Of a stretch of 64,000 nucleotides of DNA, positions 45,101 through 55,200 are shown in pieces (position 1 is the first letter of the stretch; the number at the start of each line of letters is the position of its first letter). The notes below the pieces were generated by a model that was not told the origin of the DNA, ran no database searches, and saw only the letters and a list, made by a program, of their open reading frames with translations. The position numbers and the translations under genes were made by a program. The DNA comes from Blattamonas nauphoetae (Eukaryota; Preaxostyla; Oxymonadida): positions 1-64,000 of the forward strand of contig JARBJD010000249.1 of assembly GCA_033064195.1 (NCBI GenBank), given 5' to 3'.

Positions 45101-48100
45101 GCTTTCCAGACAGCTTAATCTCATCACCAATCAATGTCGATCCACCCATCATCCGAACTCCAACACTGAACGTCTTCCCTCCGCCCAACTTCACTCCCGT
45201 CAAAGTCACCAGTGCTGATTTCTGTTGGTCTCCTCCCAGCGAGCAGTCAGCTGATGTGATCCGAATCGGTTTAGACGGAGTCGAGAACGCAAGAGCAGTC
45301 ACAACTCCAACAACTGATAAACTTGTCATTCCAACTATCGAATATTCTGTTCCATATTTCAGCGTCTTCGACTCCTTGTACACTTCCACAAGAACAAACC
45401 CAGCGGAAATGTCGGATGAAGTGATGGTCAGACAAATCGTTTCCGATGGCGATTTAGTCGACTTCAGAGTCAGTGTGAACACTTCCAGAGGCATTCGTTC
45501 TGTCGAGAGAGACACATTCAAGATGTTTGGACTGGACGACGAGAAAGCACACGAAATCGATGAAAGAGTTGGACCCAGTGGCGTTTTGAATGGCGTTGAT
45601 GGGAACAGGATGTGTTCGGCATCTTCCCCACTTTCAGTTCGCATCACCGATTTGATAGAGTAGTCTGTGTTGTATTGAATCTCTCTACTTCCTCCAATTT
45701 TCACTGTTGATGTTCCAGTACTTGGAGATCTGAATGAAACGGTGAAAGAATGACCTGATATGAGTATGACGGTGAATGTCTCACCCGAAGGAAGATTCGA
45801 TCCAGAAACCGAAAGAACGAAAGAGGAAGAGTTGACTTCGTTCGGAGTGGTGATCGAGGTGATTCGGGGAGGATGAGGAACTTCGATGAAGAGACCAGTC
45901 TTCACAATGAACGAGGACGAGCCAGATCCAACTGACAACAAATCGTAGCGACCTCCAAACACAACTTCAGAGCTGCTCCCACTCGACCCAATCGAGAAGT
46001 TCACAAAACACTTCGATGAGGTCACGTTGAAGATCACTCCACTCGATGACACGTTCCCAGATGATCCAGACAACACAACTGTCTGCCCCGATGATGACAA
46101 AGCACTCCCACTCAGCTCAACAATCAGCATGTCTCTCTTTCCATTCAGCCAACACTTCACTCCTTCAATTCGAGGCGGTTCAGAAGGAACAGAGAATGTC
46201 ACATCCGCATCCACAACTGAAACCGATCCAGTCACGCTGACCATTGTGATCAGATATGTCGTTCCGAATGAGAGGAGAGCGTCGGGATTCCCGTAAATCG
46301 CCACAGAGTGCGCGTGCGTCGTCGATGAAGAAGGACCAGAGAGTGTCCCTCTCAGCACAATCTCATCACCAATCAATGTCGACCCTTCCATCTTCCGAAC
46401 TCCAACACTGAACGTCTTCCCTCCTCCCAACTTCACTCCTGTCAAAGTCACCAGTGCTGATTCCTGTTGGTCTCCTCCAAGAGAGCAAGAAGCTAATGTG
46501 ATTCGAATTGGAGCATCTGGCGTTGTGAATGTCAGCGTGTCTGGAAGTGTGACTTCTTCCTCTGTCTGTTGGTCCAGATGCTTCCACATCACTTTCGTCA
46601 CTTTGTATTCTGTCGACCATTCCAGTCTTCCTTTTGCTGTCGATGGATGAAGAGGTGCTGTTCCGACCAGAGTGGTTGAGTCTGAGCGAGTCAGTGTGAC
46701 GTTCACTTCATTTCCATCCTTCTCAACCAGTATCGAATACCTTCCGTCTTTCAAGTTTGCTCCACTCACAACAATCTCTGTCGTGTTCCAATCTTTCAAT
46801 GACGATGACGCTTCTGAAATGAAAGGTCCAACGAAGATTCGATATCCTGTCACTGCAGCAGATCGGATTGCATAGTCAGCACGAGGCAGAATGCCATTTG
46901 GCCCTGACGTAACGACTGCTGTTCCCAAGTTTGAAGGTGTTGTGTCATCTCCGAAACCGACATTGACGAGTCGAGGAACATTCGACCCATCCAGCAGCAC
47001 ATTCATCGTTCCTTTCATTGATTCTGTTGTAACAACTCTCACTTTTGCTTCATTTTCAGTGAATGAAACATCTACAGATATTGTGGTGTTGGTGGTTGGA
47101 TCGATTTGTGGGATGAGTGTGAAGGTTGCTTGATTGTCAGCGTAGAAAAACACATTTGGTGCCCCAGAGGTGGAGTCGCAAGATTGGATCATGTCTGCTG
47201 TGATGTATTTCGAAATCTTGTCAAAGAAGTAGAGGTCTTTTGCTCTCGGAACGTTCTCTGAAGAGCATCCTCTGAATCGGACGAAGGAGAGAGACAAAGT
47301 AGTCACACGGTCGATGTAGATGGTACCAGCACGATCCGTGGCAGCGCAGTCAACGAAGGCGCTGTTTGAGATTGATATGACAGTGGACAAAACGTACATC
47401 GCTCCATCGTTCTCGGCTGTTGATCGTTCGAAAAAGCATCTGTCAATCGACGTCAAGGATGCGTCATCAACAAAGATGCTTCCCCCACAGTTCAAAGAGG
47501 TGCTACTGTAGAGCGTTGAACATTCCGTGAATGATGAGTCAAAGATCGTTAAAGCCTGTTTCGAGTAAGATGGACACCTGAAGAAAATAGCTCCACCATT
47601 ATCGTTTCTCTCTGTGCAGGTGCATCTGTGGAAGAAGCAGGTCCGAATGGTGAGAGAGGATGATGTCTGGCAGAGGATGATCGCTGCTCCACCTAAACCG
47701 GATCCTGCAGCGATTGTCATCTCGTTGAATGTGCAGAGAGTGAGCGAGACGGAAGTGGCTTCTGATGTGTAGTCTTTCACCAATCGACCAATGTGAGTTT
47801 GGGTTCGGTTTTCTAATGAGAATGTCAAGTCATCGTTTCGTTGGCGGATGCACGATGAGAAGGAGGTGTTCAGGCACATCACATTCCCTCCCAAGTTCGC
47901 TGACATCATTCCCGTCCCGCTGTCGTGGTTCGTGCTATGCGACACGGAACTCCCAACCACTCCCTGGCTCACTTCATTTCCGAAGAGTGGCTGGCCTGGC
48001 GAGATGGGTGAGGACGATGAAACATTCACAAGAGTGCTTGAGAGCAGACGAGTGTCCACTTGGAGACCACAACCAGAGGCTCCCAAACTGCATCCCTGTT

Positions 48101-48866
48101 CACTCACCCCAAACGAGAACAGAGCGCCAGTTCCAAAAATCAGTTGTATCGATTCCAAACAGAGGCTTGTTCCAATCACTGAAATCCCTTCCATTTCAGC
48201 ACGAACCAAATCAGACAAGTCGGCTGATGCAGACGAGACGAGTGGTGTGTGTCCATCCCCCACACCAACAAACGGGACAATCCAGTCCCATCCAGAGTCA
48301 TGCCGAACACAACACAACATCACTGTCGATCCCAAAGATCTCTCCCCATTTTCAGATGGAATGATCACGAACGGGCATATATCGCTGCTGCATGTGATCG
48401 AGCTGCACGAAAATTGCACAAAAGAGCCAGCCAAAGAGCAGATTGATTTCGAGTCCGAGTTCACTAGCGCGTGCACTCCTTCAACACAAAATGTGCTGTT
48501 CCGAACATCAAACATGAACATCGTGGCAGTTGTTTGATGATCACTCGATTGTGGAGATCTGGGCGACGTTCTTGATGTAGACTGCTGATTCGGAGACGAC
48601 ACGGGATGTTCCGAATTTGGCCAGTCGTGTTCCTGGAACAGGAATGTGGTACGATTCCCAATCAGCGACACGTCTTCCGATCGGATTGGGATGGCCGATG
48701 AGATCACGACGTCCTTGTTGAGCCTCAAGATCTTCGATTTGGGATGGCCATCTTCATTTCCTTTGCTGTTGAGGGTGCTTAGAAGTGATCGAAAAGAGTT
48801 TGGTGCATTTGGGAGATGTGATTTGGTGGAGAGGAGGAGAGCGAGAATGACGAGAAAACTGTTCAT
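42171..48866 (-). CDS. Giant surface receptor-like pseudokinase, apparently intact
   Basis: I place the start at the ATG 48866, because it gives a clean signal peptide (MNSFLVILALLLSTKS). The frame extends 49 codons further upstream without one. The product has 2231 residues, ending TGA. The order is beta-helix-like region (about 60-600), beta-sandwich modules in ~416-residue units (about two copies, 830-1440), a further module and a second beta-helix-like region near LFCGDRKRPCSWIEDGW, then a membrane helix after MKWWIP (near nucleotide 43200), HRRKQ, and the kinase-like tail. That tail keeps RWRAPEASR, FSLGLVLWEVWTGEVPW and DPKERPSLKDV. It lacks a glycine loop, the catalytic lysine, HRD (the place reads FSPHWVLVNKN) and DFG. 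It probably binds extracellular ligands and signals by protein contacts. It is the reference for the broken copy at 8046-21259. Confidence 0.9.
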   Translation of the reverse strand: MNSFLVILALLLSTKSHLPNAPNSFRSLLSTLNSKGNEDGHPKSKILRLNKDVVISSAIPIRSEDVSLIGNRTTFLFQEHDWPNSEHPVSSPNQQSTSRTSPRSPQSSDHQTTATMFMFDVRNSTFCVEGVHALVNSDSKSICSLAGSFVQFSCSSITCSSDICPFVIIPSENGERSLGSTVMLCCVRHDSGWDWIVPFVGVGDGHTPLVSSASADLSDLVRAEMEGISVIGTSLCLESIQLIFGTGALFSFGVSEQGCSLGASGCGLQVDTRLLSSTLVNVSSSSPISPGQPLFGNEVSQGVVGSSVSHSTNHDSGTGMMSANLGGNVMCLNTSFSSCIRQRNDDLTFSLENRTQTHIGRLVKDYTSEATSVSLTLCTFNEMTIAAGSGLGGAAIILCQTSSSLTIRTCFFHRCTCTERNDNGGAIFFRCPSYSKQALTIFDSSFTECSTLYSSTSLNCGGSIFVDDASLTSIDRCFFERSTAENDGAMYVLSTVISISNSAFVDCAATDRAGTIYIDRVTTLSLSFVRFRGCSSENVPRAKDLYFFDKISKYITADMIQSCDSTSGAPNVFFYADNQATFTLIPQIDPTTNTTISVDVSFTENEAKVRVVTTESMKGTMNVLLDGSNVPRLVNVGFGDDTTPSNLGTAVVTSGPNGILPRADYAIRSAAVTGYRIFVGPFISEASSSLKDWNTTEIVVSGANLKDGRYSILVEKDGNEVNVTLTRSDSTTLVGTAPLHPSTAKGRLEWSTEYKVTKVMWKHLDQQTEEEVTLPDTLTFTTPDAPIRITLASCSLGGDQQESALVTLTGVKLGGGKTFSVGVRKMEGSTLIGDEIVLRGTLSGPSSSTTHAHSVAIYGNPDALLSFGTTYLITMVSVTGSVSVVDADVTFSVPSEPPRIEGVKCWLNGKRDMLIVELSGSALSSSGQTVVLSGSSGNVSSSGVIFNVTSSKCFVNFSIGSSGSSSEVVFGGRYDLLSVGSGSSSFIVKTGLFIEVPHPPRITSITTPNEVNSSSFVLSVSGSNLPSGETFTVILISGHSFTVSFRSPSTGTSTVKIGGSREIQYNTDYSIKSVMRTESGEDAEHILFPSTPFKTPLGPTLSSISCAFSSSSPNILNVSLSTERMPLEVFTLTLKSTKSPSETICLTITSSDISAGFVLVEVYKESKTLKYGTEYSIVGMTSLSVVGVVTALAFSTPSKPIRITSADCSLGGDQQKSALVTLTGVKLGGGKTFSVGVRMMGGSTLIGDEIKLSGKLSGDSSSTTHSLSVVIIGTANPLLSLGTKYVITRLEVSGSVCVVDQDVTFSVPPEPPRIVRMEKRELTKDRTKVIVLLEGRAFVSRTGKVSLTNGISNWESLLDVNIVDDTQCTAEFAVGEVETSKHLSSGETYTLKGSWTESSGFHVEDGITVVVPFPPMVTQMDFVFSNTLHTGCFVKLTGTDLIVGKSLNVTLNDSLSFIATITSETAAQSTEMLIGWPTTLQHNKQYTITSIEATDPDDGMTLFDPAVSNSTGSLPDDVVIFVDRGSTSDSTLFCGDRKRPCSWIEDGWKIVEGIGISSLSLSIVHNTTQREQARMERDHEVVISSGPSTKPELFVSASSSLLSEMEGEGMVEVVGGRLWIHQVDVVLSDSPSLIFIRIVAGHLMIETCSLTSTSSTPSNSDSSLCLWSGGAIVLEQATTTITSSTFSELSFGAINMEGGSLKIETSAFHDNNPQSSSFPSLRHNIHCSGEGQLKIGSLSGGDGKVDHPHLWLSNEDCSLSGEDVNANAPFFIPTLSSSSTSTLNKTSQVFDLTIKGTTLIPCSLFLEVFEKKKDGSEGKMVRIGLSVDSSKSFNETEIEMSLPVSWMSEFEKGLEWRGRVVFGQNETTTSVLIQKNSVDRAAQSVNENMKWWIPILVSVVCLLLLIVIVVVIFWHRRKQTKQNTGQRLTIQEMNDEEATGMELEQKMEETVCGNSVDYLIKSQQTVTPKMNQPDATATLIPIETHVLLEVLGESGEVGVVDWMKAETLFDCLHRPEKKREIEKKALSRSMTKGLIRILAEHPTSPITTRFSPHWVLVNKNVVQLRLAPIPEEPPERNQVTQNQEQQEMTILGDQNKSFFGGRLSAVKSGTVEGQRWRAPEASRSNVEKIDVESALVFSLGLVLWEVWTGEVPWKEMDEANAGRQNEGGIQPNLKLVLDTLIRELISKCLSFDPKERPSLKDVLHGLGGPESKPPEQPSRVAKVRDTLDVRS

Positions 48867-50550
48867 GGAATCGCTCGGACTACTCCAAGTTCCGGATGGC
48901 CCAATATCATTTGATTTGAAGCTCAGTTGACTTTTTTTCATTGAATAATAGATTGTCATTGAGATCGTGTTGTCGAGCTCAAGAAATTGTGCCGAAGAAA
49001 GATAACTGAACACTTCACAAAAGCCAGTCTTCTGACAGAATTACACATGAAAACAGAAGTGGGAACATGATATCAGGTTGCGCGAGTGAACAATGTGGGG
49101 ATGCATCTCACGAGAGTCGATGAGAACTGAATGTGATTTTGTAGTTCAGTACGGACTTCTTGCTCTGATTAGAAGTTAAAACTGAACTCACTGATGATTC
49201 GAGACGATTGAGTGATTGGTCCATTGAATTTAAGAGAGATTCATCAAAGAAAGATTGGGCGTAAATTTGACAAATGTCTTTGTTTGGGTTGATCACAACT
49301 TTTTCCTCATTTCAGCTCTAAACGTCATGAAAGATGAGAAAACTAACTTTTGATCAACTACAAACTTCGGAAAACACACATGTGGTATGACCGTCATCTC
49401 ACCGGATATCAAGGACTGATAGATGTGGGACTCAATTGAATTTGGAGACATAATTCACATTTCATCATAAATACGCAACAAGGACAGTTGTAGAGTAAAG
49501 GAGAGATTGAAGGAAGCTTATTACACCTTCTAAAGGAGTGTGAACTCAAATGGAGATTTTCGGGAATCTCATTGCTTTTCTCATTTGTTATGGGCTGATC
49601 TCGATTCTCACATTAACTATTTCCATATGGTAACGAAAAAAAGATCAATAAAAACTGAATGAAAACACGTGTGAAATGTATGAAGTTGAGATGAACGTGA
49701 TCCGTCCTTCAATTGGAGAGATCTCTTTCTGCATCCACGATCAAAGTATGACGACATGGTATCCCTGTGCTTGCCTAAATTTGTGAAGAGGATGAAAAGA
49801 AGGAATGAGAAAGAGAGCAAACGTGCAAAACACGGAAAGAGGCTGGATCCTTTTGGATTGGTGGAGTGACCAACCTGTTCGTCTAATTTGTTGAATCAAC
49901 AAAGTTGGATGGATAAACACTGAAAAATGTGAAAAACAAGAAGGAAATTGAGTGATGAAGGAAACAGGGAGATATTGGCAAGAAAAGTGATGAAACAATT
50001 GTTGTTGAAAAATTGATCAATTGAGTTGTGTATGAAGGAAAACACACCCGAATAGCATTTCAGCGAACATCAGGTCATTGTCCGCGAGTTGGCAAATCTC
50101 GAAGTCAGGATCCTTGATCGGGGATTTTTGAGCGGGCAAGAGGGTATTTAGGCTGTTTGATCACATCCATTATCGAGTTTATCAATATTTTTGGACTCTT
50201 GGTATTAAGTTTTCGTCATGTCATCTGAGACGTGGCAGGTGAGAAGGATTGGGATATGAGTTTTCTCGGAGAACGGAGACCTTTTCACATTGGTTGTGGG
50301 AAGATCATACCTTGATTTTCCTTTCTCCACTTCAAGACAATTTTACCTTTCCATTGACTTTTGTGGCGTGAACATACCAGTTCACGAATAATATTCACAA
50401 ATATTAGACCGCACTTGTCTATAGATCGCTCAAAGACGGAATTATGTCCCGAAAAAGAATTATGTCCCATGTCTATGAAACTTTCTCCGGGTTTTTTTAG
50501 AAAAGAAATTCTAGTTTTTCATTGAACAAGAATCAAATGAAATTCAGACT
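48867..50550. other. AT-rich region without a gene
   Basis: Only short, poorly composed open frames occur. Around 50430-50480 the motif AATTATGTCCC appears twice, resembling the ends of the 1011-bp TA-flanked element, which may mark a decayed relative. The promoter of the minus-strand surface gene should lie in the first few hundred bases. Confidence 0.45.
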
Positions 50551-50756
50551 CGGGCAGAGGGAACATGAGCCGTGGGATGTGATTGCTCTGCTGAATGGGA
50601 TTCCGAATGAATATCGATAGTCAACGATCACAGAAGCGAAAACAAGAATCCCTCGAGTGATTCAGACTCAAAGGATGTCCTCGACTCGTCAAATGAATCA
50701 GAGGAGGAGATCGTCTGACTCCACTCTCTAATGAAACTGTTTGTCTTCATTTTTGA
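50551..50756 (+). pseudogene. Scrap of the 3' end of a surface gene
   Basis: The sequence closely matches the last coding part and 3' flank of the gene at 52227-57836 (its positions about 57555-57660 and about 57770-57875), including IALLNGIPNEYR and the SDESEEEIV-type end. The stretch in between is missing and the frame is not open. It is a relic of a tandem paralogue that once lay upstream. The long-inverted-repeat element begins directly after it. Confidence 0.85.
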
Positions 50757-50766
50757 CCATCAATTA

Positions 50767-51757
50767 TCGGGGTGGCGGGAAAAACTTGGGCGGGCTCTTA
50801 GTCGATTCTGGCACTATTTAGCTTAATTTTCACTTCATACAGTGCCTTTACATGTTTCCTATTTTCAAAAAACACCAAGTAAAAAAATCATAGTGTCCTG
50901 ACCAGAGAGAACAGCGAGGTGAAAGATCAGATCTGAACGACTATGACTCTTTTTCTCAACAAAATGGAAAATTTCAGACATTTAGACTAATTTACACTCA
51001 TTTCAGAAGAAGATGTAGCAATTGAATCAATACATGACAGGGAAATGTCATCGAGATTTTTTTCCAGAATCGTGATGATCATCCTTCCTTTGTCGTCAAT
51101 TCGTAGTTTGATCTCCCAGCCAGTCATTGAACTGGCTGTAGCTTCTGTCCAGCATGGTGATTAAACATATCCTGATGAATAATGACCAAGATCCTGAAAA
51201 CAACGTCGATGATCGAAAAAAATTGCATTTCAGTGTTTATATTCAGATTCCTTTGAATACGGGAGGAGTAATGAGAAAACGGCAAGAAATACAAACCAGT
51301 CTGGTTTTATCCCTGAATCAACGATGTCGTGTTTCACCGCCTGATCATGACGTCAGATGTGATGATTGGCACTTTCCACGATGCCCCGTGCATTCATGAA
51401 GGGGGTCGATTCGTTTCATCCTGAAAAAGATGACGTGACAACGGCGATTCTCAAACAGAGTTAAAAATCTCGATGATATTTCCCTGTCATGTATTGATTC
51501 AATTGCTACATCTTCTTCTGAAATGAGTGTAAATTAGTCTAAATGTCTGAAATTTTCCATTTTGTTGAGAAAAAGAGTCATAGTCGTTCAGATCTGATCT
51601 TTCACCTCGCTGTTCTCTCTGGTCAGGACACTATGATTTTTTTACTTGGTGTTTTTTGAAAATAGGAAACATGTAAAGGCACTGTATGAAGTGAAAATTA
51701 AGCTAAATAGTGCCAGAATCGACTAAGAGCCCGCCCAAGTTTTTCCCGCCACCCCGA
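50767..51757. mobile_element. 991-bp element with ~290-bp inverted repeats
   Basis: About 50767-51057 and 51468-51757 are near-perfect inverted copies. The ends begin TCGGGGTGGCGGGAAAAACT and TA flanks both (50765-50766 and 51758-51759). The ~400-bp centre has no convincing gene. It is a foldback-like, TA-targeting DNA element, non-autonomous and probably young because the arms are so alike. Confidence 0.85.
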
Positions 51758-51842
51758 TAAGCGAGAATCAATTTCATCGTCTAATTTCATTCGTACTCCT
51801 GTACATTTCGTCTATGGTTGATCAGCCCTCTTTTGATTAATA

Positions 51843-52197
51843 CAGGGTGTCCCAGAAGTAGTATGACTCGATGGGTTGATCAGTTTCTGGTGATCTTGGG
51901 TTTGAAGCATCAGTCATCTTTCTCTTCTTCTCAATGCTTCTATCTTTCACTTTTGATCATCTCACCACTGTATCATTAATCATACTTCCATATTTGTTGA
52001 AAAAACGCGAGATCAAAAAACGAGGTCCAACACAGTTCAAGAGATATCGTGGGAATATTACCAAGGAGGCCGTGGTGAGATGATCAAAAGTGAAAGATAG
52101 AAGCATTGAGAAGAAGAGAAAGATGACTGATGCTTCAAACCCAAGATCAGAAGAAACTGATCAACCCATCGTGTTATACTACTTCTGGGACACCCTG
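51843..52197. mobile_element. 355-bp palindromic MITE next to a gene start
   Basis: Inverted repeats of about 128 bp begin CAGGGTGTCCCAGAAGTAGT at both ends, with TA outside (51841-51842 and 52198-52199). CAGGGTGTCCCA-type ends are familiar from Tc1/mariner elements. A ~95-bp spacer separates the arms. The right end is 29 bp before the ATG of the following surface gene, so transcription of that gene must start within or beyond the element. Confidence 0.88.
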
Positions 52198-52226
52198 TAC
52201 ACCTGGGCAACTCGATTGATGCTTTC

Positions 52227-55200
52227 ATGATTCGTTTGGGATTATTTCTAATCGTAATTCGGATCACGTCCCCGAGTTCATTGTCACTGTGTCCTTTCTC
52301 CCCTTCCCAGTCACAGGACGAAACCAATCGAAACCACCACTTCATTGTCGAAACTTTGCTCGTTCTTCAGTACAATACAGTCTATGCGGACATGAATGTT
52401 TGCCTATCAGGCCTCCCAATGCGACCAGCTTTGAATATTGAAGAAAGAGGATTCTTCATTGTTGTGAACACTTCGTTCACTCTCGCCTCTTTGTCGTTGC
52501 GACCAACCCACCTTCTTGCCCAGATCACGAACACCATCTGCTCTCTGTCGAATTGCGATCTCCATGTCAGCACAACCTCACCATTTGTTGCAGTCTCGAG
52601 TGTGATTCGATTGAAGAGCTTGTCATTTGAGAGCGACACAGGAACAATTGACAGTGTTGTGACAAGCAGGAGCCAGAACAATACCATTCATATGCTGGCA
52701 TCATCGCTATGGAACATGACAGTGATGTCTGGAGACTCTTTCTTTGGAGGGAACAAAACCGACTCTCGTCTGTCATCGACGACCATCTGGAATGTGACCA
52801 GACCCTCTCTAACTGCATCTCCGGAAGTCTCTGTGGCAGATCGGACGATGATTCTGGGATCGGAGTTTGGCTACGTGTGGAACGGAATTGTTGGAACAAT
52901 TGTTCGTCGATTTTGCCGCACGCCCCGTTTTCTTGCACAGAACACGACATTCCATAATGGAGTGTATGAGGAGAAGGAATTTACGTCACCTCAAACACTT
53001 TCGGACATATCGAATACCTTCATCAAATGCAACTTCTCTGACTGCTCCTCTTCGTCGAGTGGAGGCAGCTTATCGGCATCCTACACCGCCCTCTCATCAT
53101 CAATCGACCTCATTCTGAAGGACTGCAAATTTTCAGATTCGGAATCAGACAAGAATGGAGGAGCCATCGCAATAATCCTCGATGGTTCAAACCACGAAGA
53201 ATGTTGCCTCAATGTCAACATTGAATACTGCAACTTCTCAAATACCACAGCTCGTTCGGGGGAAGGTGGAGCTATCTTTATCAACGTTCAGGGAGATACA
53301 GAATGCGATGGGTCATTTGTGATGAACAATTCGATCATGAGCAACTGTAACTCGAAAATGGGTGGATGTATCCGCTCGTACATCTTTACTACACTGTCTG
53401 TGTCGTTTCTGATGGATAACTGCTCTTTTTCACATATCAACGCTGAGAAAGGTGGGGCAATCGCTCATGAAACCTTCCTCTCGTCGAAGTCTTCGTTTAC
53501 CGTCGAACACTGCTATTTTTCCGAATGTTCATCCAATAACGGAGGGTCTTTGATGTTTATCATCCACGAATACCTCAAGATCTCCATCGCCCACACCCAC
53601 TTCAAAAGATCGAGTTCAACAGAATATGGTGGGTGTATTTCCATCGAACACAGACAATCTGCATCGAATCTCCCATTTTCTGTCGTCTTTTCAGATATTG
53701 ACATTGTGAATTCCTCGGCGACACATGAAGGTGGTTTCCTCTATCTCTACCAGGACCACTTCACAGTGGAAGAAGAATCAACCATCTCGTGTGATCATAT
53801 CGTTGCCTCACGCTGCTCTGCTGGACATTATGGAGGATTCTTCTCATTTTCTGAAACGAAATGCGTGAACCTCTCAATTTCGTCTTCAACATTCCAGACT
53901 CTCTATGCAGACATTCAGGGAGCCTTCATGTATTGTTCGGATCGCATACCCCGAGATCCCCATCTTCCCCTCACCATCTCCATCTCCAATGTCACCATCT
54001 CGGATCTGACGTCGATGGAAGGTTGTCTTTTCTGTTCTGACGCTACTAATGAACAGTCGTTGCTTTGTCTCACCCTCAACAACGTGACAGTGACGAAGTT
54101 TTATGGCTCTAGCACTGCGTGTGGAGCCCTGATCCATTTTTACCCATCCAATGTTCATTCAAAGCCCGAATGTGTCATCAAGAACTGCCATTTCATCCGA
54201 GATTCCTCCACTCGCTCAAGTGTGATTTGTCAACATGATGGAACTCTGCGATTGGAGTCAACGATCATTCTCGACCAGAGTGCCGAGAACGAGATGATGC
54301 TCAAGCTCACGCCAAACACAACTCTGTCTCTGAACAAGTGCCAGCTCATGAGCTCTGCCTCTCGAAAGAAGGGACAGAAATACAACTTGATCAGCGGACC
54401 AATCGGACAGGCCAGCTTCATCGAATGCTCGGAAGTGGTGTTCTCTGTGCACAGTCCCACGTGCGATGGCTACCTCGTTCTCTTTGACTCCCTCCCCACC
54501 AACGTCAAGACACTGTTCGAATCGTGTGTTGACACTTCGACAGAAACTTCATTCTCATCACTCGTGGACAAGGATGGGGCGCAGACGTTCTCCATCGCTT
54601 CTGACAATCTCGAAGTGTATGTCGATGAAGAAAGGGGACATGACTCGAACATGTGTGGGTTTCCCTCACATCCATGCCGGTCGATCGGTTTCTCGAGTCT
54701 TGTGTCCCCTCACCTTGCCTTTCCAATCTCAGCTGTCGGCGTGTTTTCATCTCCTGTCCACCCAATCGTCCTCTCATCGCCCTGCATGTGCCTCACTTCG
54801 AATTTCTCAACAAATGAAAGTCGAGCCACTCTCAAGTTCACATTATCTACAGATCCGATTCTGCAAGCACCCGACAATCCATTTGAACTGTCGAACTTGG
54901 TCTTGATTCTCAACTCTAACCAGAATGACGGAGTGTTCTTCAAAATTGGACAGAGTTCGACTCGTGTTCGCAATATCATCGTCCACTACACTGGACAACA
55001 CCGCATCTTGCTCTTCCTCCTCGCTCACATCTCCAACTCCACATTTGAGATTGATCTCGATTCCCCCGATCTCCCTCTGACCAACATCGTTCTTTTCTCA
55101 TCCAATTCCGCAGTCTCTATCGTCGAGAGGTCAACTTTCCAAGATCTCGTCCTTTCTGGCTCATCCACATTTCTTGGCACTTCAAAACGTTCAATCATCA

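Noticed and set aside
48867-49013. Longer N-terminus of the intact pseudokinase gene
   Set aside because: The extra 49 residues are not signal-peptide-like, while the Met at 48866 begins a good one.
51154-51399. 81-codon frame in the centre of the long-inverted-repeat element
   Set aside because: No transposase motif and no sensible composition.
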